A DNA stretch of 64,000 nt from Cryptomeria japonica (Eukaryota > Streptophyta > Pinopsida > Cupressales > Cupressaceae): positions 444,129,038-444,193,037 of the forward strand of contig NC_081413.1 in the NCBI RefSeq assembly GCF_030272615.1, given 5' to 3'. The notes under the pieces are model-generated. The model was not told the origin of the DNA. It ran no database searches and was given only the letters and a program-made list of their open reading frames with translations. Below are positions 11,847 to 23,994 of this stretch, in pieces (position 1 is the first letter of the stretch; every line of letters begins with the position of its first letter). The position numbers were made by a program, and so were the translations under genes.

Positions 11847-12355
11847 TAGCGCATAAGAACAACATCTTAGCGTGTGGAAAAATTTTGTTAGCGCATCCAA
11901 ACCTCACATTAGCACGTGAAATTAAAATAGTAGCGTTTTATCCTCAAGCAAAAATAGTAATAATCCTTTAGCGCATCCACAACACAGTCTAGCGCGTCAC
12001 AGAAACCTCTTAGCACGTGGGAACCAAGAATTAGCGCATTAAACAAAATAGTTAGCGCTTCACAGGCCCAGTGTAGTGCATAACTTTTTCAAAAAATTCA
12101 ACAGCAAATTTCAACAGTCCTAACTTTAGCGCGTGGAAGAAACAGCTTAGTGCGTAGAAACCATATTTTAGCGCATATACTCCAACAGTTAGCGTGTGTA
12201 AGGCCCAGTATAGCGCGTAGATTTTGCACCAGTTAAACAAAAATTTTCCAAAAACCAAACTTTAGCGCGTATCTAGGGGCAGATTAGCGTGTGTGCTCAT
12301 TCCTTTAGCGCATCAGGTAAATTCAGGAGCGCATGTAAACTCTGTTTTAGCGCGT
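11847..12355 (+). repeat. 21-bp phased TAGCGCRT array B (sense leader)
   Basis: Twenty-one octamers start at 11847, 11868, 11889, 11910, 11931, 11969, 11990, 12011, 12032, 12053, 12074, 12127, 12148, 12169, 12190, 12211, 12263, 12285, 12306, 12327 and 12348. Most steps are exactly 21 bp. Variants are TAGCGCAT, TAGCGCGT, TAGCACGT, TAGTGCRT and TAGCGTGT. Orientation is the same as in array A and opposite to the array at 24374-24830. Confidence 0.9.
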
Positions 12356-12820
12356 GATCCAAGGCCGAAAAACAGAGAGTCCAAAACTGAAAAAATTTTA
12401 AAATTTCAAAAACATTTTAGAAGACTTTTTCATCAAAAATCATCTTTTATCAAACCAGAGTGACAAAAACAAACTATTAAAAACTTTTCTCATGCTAATT
12501 TGTGTTAAACAAAGTTGTCCAAATCCTAAACAAATCACACAATAGAGGATGTCTCTCCTATCATAATCCGGAAAATTTTCATCATCAGTGTCATCAAAAT
12601 CCTTTACCATCTTATGGATTTCTATCTCAAAACACTTGTTTAAAATTCTCAAATTGTCAAATCTAGTTTCCAGATCGGGAAGCTTTTATCCATATCATTT
12701 GACACACTTTATCGTGAAGGGACATCTAAACCTTCACTCTGATAAAGTAAGATTTGAAATTTCTAAAACAAGAATTAACTGAATCCAAACCAATCAAAGG
12801 AAATCATTGATCACTCTTGC

Positions 12821-13207
12821 ATGACTAATCCCCTTATTATGAGAAGAAAGAACTTCTATCGTAACATCACGTTAAAGAAACGACAACCTAGTTTTTCCAA
12901 ATTCATCAAGCGAAATAAATTTTTATACATCAATCGTCAACTCTTCAAATCTCATCGAGTATTCCTTCATCACATCAAACGTTATATCCAAAACAAATCT
13001 AGCGAATTTGACAAGGAACCCTTGAAGACAAGAGCATATTGTCAAAAGTCTGCTTTTAATCAAACCATAAACCGCGGCGGAAAAATCAATCCAGCATTCT
13101 TGCCCGACGAGTGCATCACATATAACACATCTCGACTAGAACCACCAACGCCCAAGCAAGACATCGAGGAGGATTTTGTTCCTTTCATCACTGAAAGCTT
13201 CTACTAA
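12821..13207 (+). CDS. Extra ORF upstream of gag (128 aa)
   Basis: Intact sense frame from ATG 12821 to TAA 13205-13207, ending one base before the gag ATG at 13209. The protein is strongly basic in its first half (MRRKNFYRNITLKKRQ) and acidic at the end (PPTPKQDIEEDF). No domain is recognised. Ogre-type elements carry an ORF of unknown role in this place, which is the best analogy. It is the only undamaged sense frame in the element, although its length makes chance survival possible. It is in a different frame from gag, so gag would need re-initiation, shunting or splicing. Confidence 0.55.
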   Translation: MTNPLIMRRKNFYRNITLKKRQPSFSKFIKRNKFLYINRQLFKSHRVFLHHIKRYIQNKSSEFDKEPLKTRAYCQKSAFNQTINRGGKINPAFLPDECITYNTSRLEPPTPKQDIEEDFVPFITESFY

Positions 13208-13208
13208 A

Positions 13209-14830
13209 ATGCCTGTTACTCGCTCTCAAAGTAACAAACAAAGCGAGACACCCACTGAGTCCAGTATGAATCGAAGATTATCAAATCCTTTTGAAGTTCC
13301 ACCCGTAGAAGAACCTGAAATTACTGAAGCCCTTCTTCGGGAATGTCAAGTAAATCCCTCCTTCCAAAAACTTGTCGAAAAGCTCATGGAAAATGACAAG
13401 GAAAAATATCTGTTGATGCTCACAAGCAAGGGCGTTAAACTTCCTGAAGATTTCAACCCAAACATTTTTCAAACTGGATCTCGGCAATATGCATATCAAG
13501 AACAAAACAGAGAAGAAGAAACTCGCATACCTGAACAACATAACTTTGAACAACACATTCCAGAACAACGCATACCAGAAATGCATATACCTGAACTAGA
13601 AACACCAGAGCAACATATACCATTTACCACTCCTTTTTAGCTGAGAACCAATATAAGGCAAGAACTTTTTCCTCGGCAAGACAATGCACCTTTGATTGCT
13701 CTTACTCAACAAATGCAAATGTTGCAAAGGCAAATACAGGATATGCAACAAGGGACAACAGTGCGGTACTCTTTAAATGAAATCTGTCCTTATCCATTTG
13801 ACAGAAGCTTGAACATGGTGCCTTTTCCTCCAAACTCGGACATTCCCAAATTTGATAAATATGATGGGAAAAGTGATCCTAGAGATCATGTACGGGAATT
13901 TTGCACACTAAGCCTTGAATTTTCTCATGATGACACCTATTTGATGAGGTTATTCCCCAGAAGCTTGGGTGGGCAAACCATGGAATGGTTATCCAAAATT
14001 TCACCACCTGTTAGATCATTTGATGAATTGGTTAACAAATTCATAACCCACTATTCCTACAACATTCAACATGCCATAACCATGCTAGATGTTTGCAACA
14101 CCAAACAAAGGAACAATGAAACATTCATGGCATTCCTTCAACGTTGGCGATGCATGGTATCTAGATATCCTCGAGATATTCCTAAAAAAGAGAAAATGGA
14201 AATCTTCATTGATAACTTGAATGGCGAAATGAGTTACAGACTAAAACTTCAATGCATACCATCTTTCGCTAAATTGATTGAAAATGGCATTCAAGTAGAG
14301 GAAGCATGTGTCAAAAAGGGAACACTCAAATTCTACAAGGAAGGAACAAACTCATCAAACTACAATAACCAAAACAAAACCAACTTTGACAAATCTCAAT
14401 TTTGGACTCGAAACAAGAACGAAGGCAACAACGAATCACATGATCCCAAATCTAAACAACCAGTGCTTGCTTTATCTAGAAATCCTCAGAACACGAAAAA
14501 TCTTTAAAATGTTGCACCAAATGCTAACACATATGCACCAAACACTGATCAAGGACAACTTAACACGAATAACACCAATGATACTCAAAGCAAGAACATG
14601 AATCCAGGACCTAACAACAATTCACGCAACACAAACAATTTCCAAAAGCATATTTTTACACCACTGGGACAATCATTAGAATCAACATTTAGAGAACTTT
14701 TGGCAAAGAAAAATTATTTCTTTTCCTCCAATCAACAATTATGAACCCCCAATCAAACCACCTTGGTGGAATGATTCACACTATTGTGATTTCCATCGCA
14801 ACAAGGGTCATAGAACAAACGAATGCATGA
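13209..14830 (+). pseudogene. Gag (capsid and nucleocapsid), broken
   Basis: Structural polyprotein that would form the particle and bind the RNA. It starts MPVTRSQSNK at 13209. The retrotransposon gag domain is at about 13790-14320, with PKFDKYDGKSDPRDHVREF and the middle block PRSLGGQTMEWL; a single zinc-knuckle-like motif CDFHRNKGHRTNEC is at about 14788-14829, followed by an extended helix. A proline- and glutamate-rich tract with HIPE(L/Q) repeats lies at 13540-13625. Stops are TAG at 13638 and TAA at 14505, both one C-to-T step from a glutamine codon, and a frame change occurs at about 14720-14745. Confidence 0.85.
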
Positions 14831-15900
14831 GATTGAAACACATAGTCCAAGACATGATTGATCGAGGTGACTTAACGGTTGATGGTCTCAAAACAAATGG
14901 TGATCACAGAGCCTTTAAAAATCCTCTCCCAAATTACAACAAGGATGGAGCATCCACTTCAGATGATACACGCGGAGCTCGTATTAATCACATCTACAAT
15001 AGCACTATCAACCATATATCAGCTGTAGATCATCAAATAAATGTCATCACCATCCGAGATCAGCGTGATCATGAATCTATCAATGTAACAACCCGCACTC
15101 AGAAATATGTCTTAAAAGGACATACTGCACCTACAACTGCCACACCAAAAATCCAATATGACTTGGTTAGCCAACTACGCAAGACTCCAGCTTAGATATC
15201 TATCCTGGAATTATTGAAACTATCACCCAAGCACAAAGACATATTGGAGCAAGCACTATTGGAAACAAATGTACCTCAAAATCTGGATACAGACAGATTT
15301 CAAGCCATGGTCACCCATATGATAGGACCTCATAACCTCACCTTCTTAGAGCATGACAATACCTCATTGAGTCATCCGCATAATACTCCTCTCCATATTG
15401 AAGTCATTGTTTGTAAACACCGAGTCAAAAGAGTCTTAATAGATGGAGGAGCCGGACTTAATATATGTACTCTAAAGCTTATCCGTGCATTAGGCTTCTC
15501 AGAAGAATCTATTGATCCTTGCAAAAAGATTACCATAAAAGCATATGATGAGGAAGAGCAGTCCTCTAAAGGCACAGTGATATTACCTATACAAGTAGGC
15601 CCAGTACAAAAGGATACTATATGTCAGGTCTTAGATATTGATCTCACCTACAATATCTTATTAGGACGACCCTGGATACATGAAATGCAAGCAGTACCTT
15701 CTACATATCACCAGTGTGTCAAGTTTCCTTATGATGGACAAGAAATCTCCATATCAGCTGATCACAATCCATTTCAACATTGTAATGCAATGGGGGCAGC
15801 CCAAGATAGTTTGGTTCCTCATAATAGAGAAAAGCAGCAATCTTCAACATCAGATCCACAAACAGCAAAACCCAACTCCTTATGGGGAGACTTCAAGTAG
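14831..15900 (+). pseudogene. Aspartic protease region of pol
   Basis: Processes the polyprotein in working elements. The catalytic loop reads VLIDGGAGLN at about 15431-15460, with D-G-G in place of the common D-S/T-G; the supporting flap-side block NILLGRPWIHEM is at about 15650-15685. The frame continues from the gag zinc-knuckle segment. It is interrupted by TAG at 15193-15195 and TAG at 15898-15900, both compatible with CAG glutamine codons. Confidence 0.8.
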
Positions 15901-16612
15901 AAAATGCACATCAAAGACAAAGGCATGCGAGAATACTCTTTGGAGCCTTTATGTTTGGCAAAATTGCCAACCTCACCTAGATCGCATGGTTTGCCTACTA
16001 CATCAACACAACTGGCCGCTCAGCCCATCACTAAATTTGATGGTACCTTCATCCAATTGGGTACTCTAGCACATGAATTAGAGGACAAGGACGTTCTTAG
16101 CTGGTTATACAAAGATGAGGAAGAAAATCATAGAGCAGCCGCTCTGGATATTGTTAATCATGAAACAAATGGGATATGGAGGTAACGGGCCTATTGGAAA
16201 ACGCAAAGGAGTCACTGAACCTATAGATCTTCCTTCACAACCTAGTAGAAACAAAGCAGGATTGGGTTCTAAACTCACATTCCTATTAAAACGGCCGCCA
16301 CACACAACTACAAAACCTCAATGGAAGGAAAAGAAGAAGTACAAACAAGAATCCTGGCAGGAAGCACTTTTTGAATCAACAGAAACAATCCGCAAGGCAC
16401 GAGAACGTCAAGATTAGAAGTTACATCAGGAAAAGCTTCTAAGTCACAAGAAGGCCCTATTTGCAGCAGTAGCTCATATTCAAACACCAATATCTCAAGA
16501 ACAAATCAGGTCATCTCCAGATACCGTTATTTCTCCCCGAGAAAGTACAGTCTATGAACAAATCCAGCAAGTAGAAGATGGATCTGAGACGGAATCTACA
16601 AAAACCATCAAA
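15901..16612 (+). pseudogene. Linker with G-patch-like motif between protease and RT
   Basis: The frame holds a glycine motif, GYGGNGPIGKRKG at about 16158-16195, with a following GLGSKL, which looks like a degenerate G-patch. G-patches downstream of the protease are known in several retroelements. The frame changes by one base at about 16150-16185 (from frame 1 to frame 2), and TAG at 16415-16417 replaces a likely glutamine. The remainder is Q/S/E-rich and variable. Confidence 0.55.
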
Positions 16613-18403
16613 ATGGTATCCATCATCAAAGATTTGTTTTCACCATACAACACACCTGTTTACAGCACAGATAGAATCTGGGATGATGCCTATGAGACAG
16701 ATTCCAATGAATATGAATGGGGTACCTACTCCAATGCTACTATTGATATCCTAGATGATACTGATTCTATATCCCTTTCTCAGGAAGAACATAACGCAGA
16801 AGATAGACCTCTTGAATTTAGATCGCAAAATATCTATGACGCCCAAGAAAGTGAACAGAAACATTATGAACAAGTCTATGTGGAAGATGATACCATCGAG
16901 GACCTCAATGAAATCTTAAATTTCTTTAAACCCAAGACCCATCACGATGAAAACTCTATCCTAACACTTACGGTAGCCGAACTTGATCCACCCAACGATT
17001 CCTTACCACTTGTCTTTCCTGACCTCATCGACTGGGACAAACCTGAAACAAATGATATACCAATTTTCCCAGATGATGCATCTATTGTCCATTACCTATG
17101 TACCGTAAATCCGGAAACAGGCTCTACTAGTGAACAAAATAATGATATCTGTCAATCAGGGAGTGCCAAGTCTCTCAGTTGCAAAAATGAACCAAATAAA
17201 GAATCTAATGCTGAAAACCAGTCAATGGCAGCTCTAGATTACGAAAAAGCAAAAATAAAGGACACATCGGAGGGTGAAAACCTTTTTAAGGCACCTAACG
17301 ATGGGAGACTTGACACTCTTCCTAAGCATTTTCATGAGCGATCGCCCATATTGATTGAGCCCACTCAATCAATCAACATTGGTACCACAGAAGCAGCTAG
17401 AAATATACACCTTGCAGAATCTCTGACAGAGGAAGAAAGATCGGCATTCATCATCTTCTTTAAAAAACAGCAAATCAACTTTGCTTGGTCATATGCTGAT
17501 ATGCCCAGAGTAGATCCACACTTAATCATGCATCATCTGTCCATCTCTACAGGAGTTAAGCAAGTCAAGCAAAAGCTACGAAAGTTGAATCTACAGGTGG
17601 CACTCATGGTCAAAACTGAACTAAATAAATTATTAGACGTCGGATTCATCCGACCCATTGACTATGCAGAGTGGATATCCAATATCGTTCCAGTATCAAA
17701 ACTGGATGGTAGTATTAGAATATGCACTAACTTCAGAGACGTCAACAAAGCTTGTCCAAAAGATGACTTTCCTCTACCAAGTATCGACATAATTGTAGAT
17801 CTCACAGCAGGCCATGCAATGCTCTCACTAATGGATGGTTTCTCAGGCTATAACCAAATCAAGATAGCTCCTGAAGATCAAGATAAAACAACATTCACCT
17901 GTCCTTGGGGGACGTACTGTTGGAATGTTATGCCTTTCAGCTTAAAGAATGCAAGGGCCACTTATCAAAGAGCAATGACCACAATATTCCATGACATGAT
18001 GCACATATTTATGGAAGACTATGTGGATGACTTACTAGCTAAATCCTTCACCAGAGCAGAACATCTTGGCATCCTAACAAAAAATTTTAATCGATTGGAG
18101 AAATTCCAAGTCAGGCTTAACCCTAAGAAGTGTGTCTTCGGGGTTACATCAGGCAAGTTACTAGGCTACATAGTCTCAGCTAAGGGTATTGAAGTTGATC
18201 CAGCAAAGGTATAAACCATTATGGAAATGCCACCACCACAGAATATCAATCAACTCAGATCTCTACAGGGACGACTTCAATCAATCAGGCGATTCATCGC
18301 TCAACTAGCAGATAAAAGTCTACCATTTAACCATTTGCTACACAAAAATGTACCATTCAAATGGGATGCTAAGTGTGCAGAATCTTTTTATCAAATCAAA
18401 TAG
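16613..18403 (+). pseudogene. Reverse transcriptase of Tat-type pol
   Basis: An acidic, low-conservation stretch to about 17330 precedes the polymerase. Blocks in order are AEWISNIVPVSKLDGSIRIC, NFRDVNKACPKDDFPLPSID, LMDGFSGYNQIKIAPEDQDK (first catalytic Asp), TYCWNVMPFSLKNARATYQR, and the YVDDLL catalytic box at about 18019-18036. The thumb block LNPKKCVFGVTSGKLLGYIV follows. Stops are TAA at 18212 and TAG at 18401. The catalytic residues survive, so the damage is only the stops. Confidence 0.93.
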
Positions 18404-18805
18404 TACCTGATGAATCCACCAGTTCTAGTACCACCAGTCGCCGGAAAGCCACTTATTTTATATATCTCAACAACAGATATATCACTGGGGGCATTATTGG
18501 CACAAGAAGATCAATAAGGAAAGGAATGCGCCATATACTACATCAGTAGAACATTGAATGGCTATGAGCTCAACTATACATTTATTGAAAAGGCTTGCCT
18601 AACAGTGGTCTTCACATCTCAGAAGTTCTGACATTACATGCTAGCACACACCATCAAGCTAGTTGCAAAAATTGATCCTCTCAAATATTTACTCAGCAAG
18701 GCAGCTCTTACAGGCCAATTAGCTAAACGGGTCATGATTCTTAGTGAATTTGACATCCAATACACAGAAAGATGAGCCATCAAGGGACAAGCAATTGCAG
18801 ATTAG
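18404..18805 (+). pseudogene. First RNase H domain and tether of pol
   Basis: The frame reads LILYISTTDISLGALLAQED, then YYISRTLNGYELNYTFIEK, the usual Ty3/Gypsy RNase H. Stops in the same frame at 18515 (TAA), 18629 (TGA), 18773 (TGA) and 18803 (TAG) make it the most damaged part of pol. Each is one transition from a glutamine or arginine codon. Confidence 0.85.
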
Positions 18806-19290
18806 TTGGCTGAAGCACCATTACCAGGAAAACACACCATGGAGATCGAATTTCCAAACAGGGACGTTCTTGCTCTTTCTACCAAACACTGGACCCTATA
18901 CTTTGACGGATCCTATACTCAACATGGTTTCGGGGCCGGCATTCTGTTCATCACTCCTGAAGGACACACTATACCAAGATCATACATGCTTATGTTTCCA
19001 TGCACAAATAATGTAGCTGAATATGAGGCACTGGTCATAGGCATCAAAATGGCTGTAGAATGGAAAATCATAGAGTTAAAAGTCTATGGAGACTCACAAC
19101 TGGTCATTAATCAAATCAATAACAACTATCAAACAAAGGACGACAAGCTACTACCCTACAAGCGAATGGTGGATGACTTCAAACAGTATTTTGTGCACAT
19201 CACCTTCGAGCAAATACCAAGGTTGAACAAAGCAGCCGATGCAATGGCTACAATCGCTTCGCTACTACAAATTCCAGAGCAACAGAGTTG
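18806..19290 (+). pseudogene. Second (archaeal-type) RNase H domain
   Basis: A second complete RNase H fold follows the first: WTLYFDGSYTQHGFGAGILF (about 18890-18950), NVAEYEALVIGIKMAVEW (about 19010-19065), VYGDSQLVINQINNNY (about 19083-19130) and LNKAADAMATIASLL (about 19222-19266). This duplicated RNase H is the defining mark of the Tat clade among plant Ty3/Gypsy elements. All four acidic positions appear present. Confidence 0.9.
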
Positions 19291-20638
19291 TTATGAGTTC
19301 CTGGTAGAGCAACTGTTCTCCCCCGCCTATGACCACTCTGAATCCCATGTTATCTATGCCTTGACTAGTTCAGATTCTCCGTTATATGGACCAATATACG
19401 ACTACCTCAAGCATAATATCTTACCCATTGACCAATCCCGTAACCAAAAACGTAACTTTATCCGACAAGCTGCCCATTACACCCTTACTGCTGATACTTT
19501 ATATCGTCGAGGTCTCGATGGTACTCTTCTTCGTTGCCTTGATCGTAATGATTCTGATTTGGCTTTACACGAGCTTCATGAAGGTATTTGTGGCACACAT
19601 TCAAGTGGTACTACTCTTGCTAAAAAGCTTCTCAGGATGGGATACTACTGGCCTACAATGGAGAAAGACTCATATCACTTTGCCAAGAAATTTCCTAAAT
19701 GCCAAATCCATGGTAATTTGATACATGCACCAGCATAAGAACTGCAGCCATTTACAACATCATGGCCCTTTTGCCAGTGGGGACTGGACCTCGTTGGCAA
19801 AATTCATCCTTCATCTTCAAATGGACACAAGTTCATTATAACAGCAACAGAGTACTTTACCAAGTGGATAGAAGCAGTTCCTATGACCACAGTGACTAGG
19901 AAACATATTGCCTCTTTTATCCTAAATTATCTGATCTACAGATATGGTATCCCAAGTTCAATCATTACAGATAATGGACGGCCCTTCAAGAATCAAGATT
20001 TCCAAGAACTATGTGAAAAATTCAAAATCCAACATAGGTTCTCTACACCATATTACCCACAGGGAAATGGTCAGGCAGAAGCATCTAACAAGACAATACT
20101 GAAAATCCTCAAGAAAACGGTGAATGATGCAGGCAAAGATTGGCATGTACAACTCAATCCAGCACTTTGGGCATACAAGACCAGCATCTGCACACCTACA
20201 GGAGCGACACCATACTCATTGGTTTATGGATCAGAGGCTATTTTACCCCTGGAGGTAGAAATCCCATCTCTCAGAGTCTCTTTGAAAGGCTTAATCCCAG
20301 ATGAAGAGTATCAAGTTAATCGTCTACAAGAACTTGAGCTATTAGATGAAAGACGCCAACATGCTTATACTCATCTCAAAGCATATCAGCAACGCATGTG
20401 CAGGAGCTACAATCACAAGGTCATTCCCCGCAACTTCAAGGTTGGTGACCTAGTCCTCAAAGAAAATCCAAGAAATCAGCAAGATCGAGAAAAGAAAGGA
20501 AAATTTGAACCTAACTGGTTGGGTCCCTATGTTATCATATCTGTTTATGGATCAGGTGCTTATCAGCTAACAAATTATGAAGGAGATGTGCTCGACGAAC
20601 CAACTAACAGCATCCATCTGAAAAGGTACTATACTTAA
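19291..20638 (+). pseudogene. Integrase of Tat-type pol
   Basis: Inserts the cDNA into the host genome. The zinc domain is at about 19560-19715 (LHELHEGICG, then KKFPKCQIHG), where the first of the two usual cysteines reads as phenylalanine. The DDE core has GLDLVGK (about 19785), ITDNGRPF (about 19966) and PQGNGQAEASNK (about 20055-20090). The C-terminal GPYVI.SV.GSGAYQL block ends near 20580, and the frame closes with TAA at 20636. One internal stop, TAA at 19736-19738, lies between the zinc domain and the core. No chromodomain is seen, as expected for this branch. Confidence 0.9.
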
Positions 20639-21953
20639 AGTAGCCTCGTGCACGGAAAAAGCCCAAAACAAACAAAAAAATCAAAAAAAATCCAGAAAAA
20701 GCAAAAAAAAAGAAAAAAAAGAAGAAGTACAATAAAAACAAAGGGTGAAAACCTGGTAAACAGGTGCCCTTGCGAAAGAATGGCTCCTCTATCTATTTCC
20801 ATACCATGTTGTCCATACAAAACACTATCGGCCATCGCCTGACACTTAGCAAATATCCATTCAGGACATACTTAGCGTAGTCACTATCCTGATTTGTCTA
20901 TAAATATCCTCCTACCACTAAAACACCATGGCTTGGAATCACTGTATATATTCACATCATGAGGCACACTCTGCTAGGGGCATGACAATAGTATTGCAAA
21001 CACTCAAAGACATCAAGACTAGATGCAAAACTCAACAGCATGACATCCAACAAACAACACTACGCTTCATCGCAAAAACCAAAACAAAGACAATTCACAC
21101 AAATATCAAGGATGGATGATTTTCTGAAGTACTGAATGTTGCACTATAGCATAAAATCTTAACTAGTTTTGCATTTTGAACTTTGTGCATTATTGGATTC
21201 TCTTCCTTGTCTCACTAAATGCTTCACAGCTGGAGATCGTGGGGAACTTCCAATATTTTCTTAGTCTTCTGTCTGGGAGGCGATCACTTGTACTATGTGA
21301 ATACATGCCTCGAGACGTGATATGTCCAATATCACTGAAGGCTTGATTCCACTTCACGCATACAAATGATCAAATCTTGTCTGTTTACGCAATACGCACT
21401 CAGATCGTCCTGGTTCAATTATACCTTGACGCTTGTGCTATCTTGCAAAATCAAATATCATGTAAATTTTTCTCAGGTCATTATGGTTCAATTATACCAT
21501 TATGCTTGTATAAATTTTCAACATATCCTAAACAAATCAATGCTCAATGATGATATTTACAAAGAAAGCAAAAATATGGCTATATCGGATGGCAAATACA
21601 GAACGAGGGATGCTGAAAAAACAATTAGTTGCATACACATCATTCCATATCATTTAACATCATTTACATATCACGATACATTTAGCAGCATAAATAAAAC
21701 ATACATCTCATTTTCAAGATACATCTCACAGCATATAAACAACATACATCCTGCATCATCTTACGTCATATATTTAAGCATTACATCATCACATAAAATA
21801 AATCCATCCATATCAACACATCACATGATCAAAAATGGTGCCGTATATATATATATATCTCAAAACTGATCAAAATGTACAAAATGTGTCCAAACACTGT
21901 GTCCAGTACAACAAATAACAAACTGCTCAAAAATACAACAAAGACCCTATCTC
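20639..21953. other. Region between integrase and the antisense gene
   Basis: Begins with a very A-rich tract (20670-20740). The rest shows nothing that reads as a gene; 21440-21870 is rich in CAT/ACA words. Both the sense (gag-pol) and antisense (PMD) transcripts would end in or near this convergent region, so termination signals are expected, but none is obvious. Confidence 0.4.
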
Positions 21954-23870
21954 TCAAGTATGACTATCTCCTGACGGAGATGGTCTCGCTCCAGATGCAC
22001 CCGCCCCTAGATCTCCAGGAGGGTCCTGTCTCGGTGGCCCTGTCACACCTCGGCTTTCAGATCGTGTCTCGATGGCTCGAGATCGACTAGATCTCGACTG
22101 TGCAAAACTCTCCACTCGCCGCTCCCTGGGTACTGCATCCTCATAATGCCGCCTATAATACTCTACCTCCTGCACTCTCCGCGTCAGCTCTCTAAGGGTG
22201 TCTCTCATCGGACCACCCGCCGCTACTCTCTGCACACTTGCCAACGCCTCCTCCACTCGTCCTCACCGCTCTATCTCAGTATCTCTCTCAGTGGTCAACT
22301 AAGAAATCTGTCGCTGATAGGTCGAAATCTGTGCCTGCAACTGCTGAACGATAATCTGCAAGGTCCGGATCTGTGCATCCTCCACATGACCTGGCACTCG
22401 AACCCGCAGCGGTACCTGTGCTGGAGGAACCCCTCCCACTCGCCCTGTCCTAGGTGTTGGAGGTGGGAGTACATCTACCCTCCTCCTCTATGCTGGTCTC
22501 CTCAACTCCTCCTCACCCCCCACTACAGCCAGCACCTCCCCCACTCTCCCCTCTCTCCCAGCTCTGATAGCCAATCCACCTCTCCCTCTCTCTATCCTCC
22601 CCTGCCGCACTGCTCTCTCCACACCTCTCCCTCCCTGCCTCCCTCTGGCTCCTCTACATCTTCCTCCTCCATCATCTCCATCATCGCCATCATCTCCCCC
22701 ATCCCCCTCCTCATCTGAGTCAAAAGCTGGCCTCCTCTCCTCTGGATCCAAGATCCTGGCCACCGCCCGTGCAACAAACAAACAAGCGAACTCATCTGTC
22801 ATGCCCGCATCCTGGATCTCATGGGCATAATCCCAGATCTGCCCAGCCCACCCCACAAACTCCTCAATCGCCACTGCACTATCAATAGTCGGCCCCCAAT
22901 CGGCCACATCCTGCTGCCTCCGTGCATATAAACATGCTCCCTATGGAATAGGCTGCTGGCACCGGAACTGCCTCAAAACTCGGGTCACCACAAAACGCTC
23001 AATGACGAATGGAGTCCTCCCAATCAGATACCTCGTCATAAATACAAAGGGCATCTCCAGCCCATCCTCCGCCCATACCTCGCAACCTGTATACGGCCTC
23101 TAGGTGACCATATCTATATCGTCAAAAACCCTCCTCCAATGCTCTAGTTTGCCCAGCTTACGCTGGACAACTAGACCTCTGTATCCGTAGGCATATGCTG
23201 CACCTATGGGCCTATCCCTATTGGCTAGTGGCCTCGCTACTCGAATGTGCTCCCAGCACCATACCTGTAATAGGGTCACTCCCGCTGACAAGCTACCATA
23301 ACCGAGGTATACTACCTCGTGTAAACTCCTATATAAGTGAACCAGCATCGCTGACCCCCATGTAAACCTCCTGCCCTACGTAACCATCTCCTCCAAAACT
23401 AACCCCCATCCCACCGAGAATCCATTTGACCTATGATCAGGACAAAGGAATCCCCCAATGAATCCTGCCAGTACAGATGGCAGCGGTGCATAACCCAAAT
23501 CCAAAAACTCCTGCCAGGGGATCTCATAGCCACAAACTGTGTCATCCTAAAAAATGCGGCCCAGTGCCTCTGTGCCACCCTTCTCTGACTACTCATAAGG
23601 AAGTAGTGCCCCTACTACAGGAATCCGCAAAATCCGGTAGCAATCCTCTGGTGTCACTGTCATCTCTCCAGTAGCAAAATGAAAGGTGTTCGTATCGCTG
23701 TGCCACCTCTCTGCCAATGCTGTCAAAAGCCCCCGGTTCACAGTGAACCGAGGCATATCCAAAAGAGAGGTCAATCCACATCTCTCTATAATGTCCAAAT
23801 CTGCCTGTGACAATCGTGGTATCAACGTCCATGGTCTCGGGAATCTCTCCCTCAACTGTACAACACCCAA
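21954..23870 (-). pseudogene. Antisense plant mobile domain (PMD) gene of the Tat element
   Basis: One minus-strand frame, about 639 codons from ATG 23868-23870 to TGA 21954-21956, convergent with gag-pol. The N-terminal part has the PMD signature: RERFPRPWTLIPRLS, LLTALAERWHSDTNTFHF, then GEMTVTPEDCYRILRIPVVG (about 23605-23665). The middle has YRSLHEVVYLGYGSLSAGV and a Trp/Arg-rich block. The C-terminal part is an acidic GDDGDDG run, an RG-rich basic stretch (about 22590-22690) and a predicted coiled coil. Internal stops are TAG at 23589, 23547, 23376, 23100, 22941, 22488 and 22299, and TGA at 22263. PMD proteins of plants act in gene silencing and genome stability, and transposons are known to carry PMDs. 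Its role here is unknown. Confidence 0.85.
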
Positions 23871-23994
23871 TCGCTCCTGTCAACAAACAAAACATATCCA
23901 ATATTAGTTTCCACATCAACACAAAGATATCAAAATCAAACTTACATCAACAACATGAAACAATTTGCTCATCTACAATCAAAGTTCAATATCC

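Noticed and set aside
10279-12355. Regularly spaced octamers as a CRISPR-like array
   Set aside because: Eukaryotic retrotransposon leader, repeats of 8 bp with 13-bp spacers, no cas genes; not CRISPR.
20648-20842. Lysine-rich small protein after integrase
   Set aside because: Simple translation of an A-rich tract; no conserved feature.
22146-22718. 190-residue plus-strand Ser/Pro-rich frame
   Set aside because: It is the shadow of the RG-rich C-terminal part of the antisense PMD gene on the minus strand.
23593-23922. 109-residue minus-strand frame overlapping the PMD start
   Set aside because: Out of frame with the PMD blocks, which are read in the overlapping 23589-23870 frame and match the second PMD copy.
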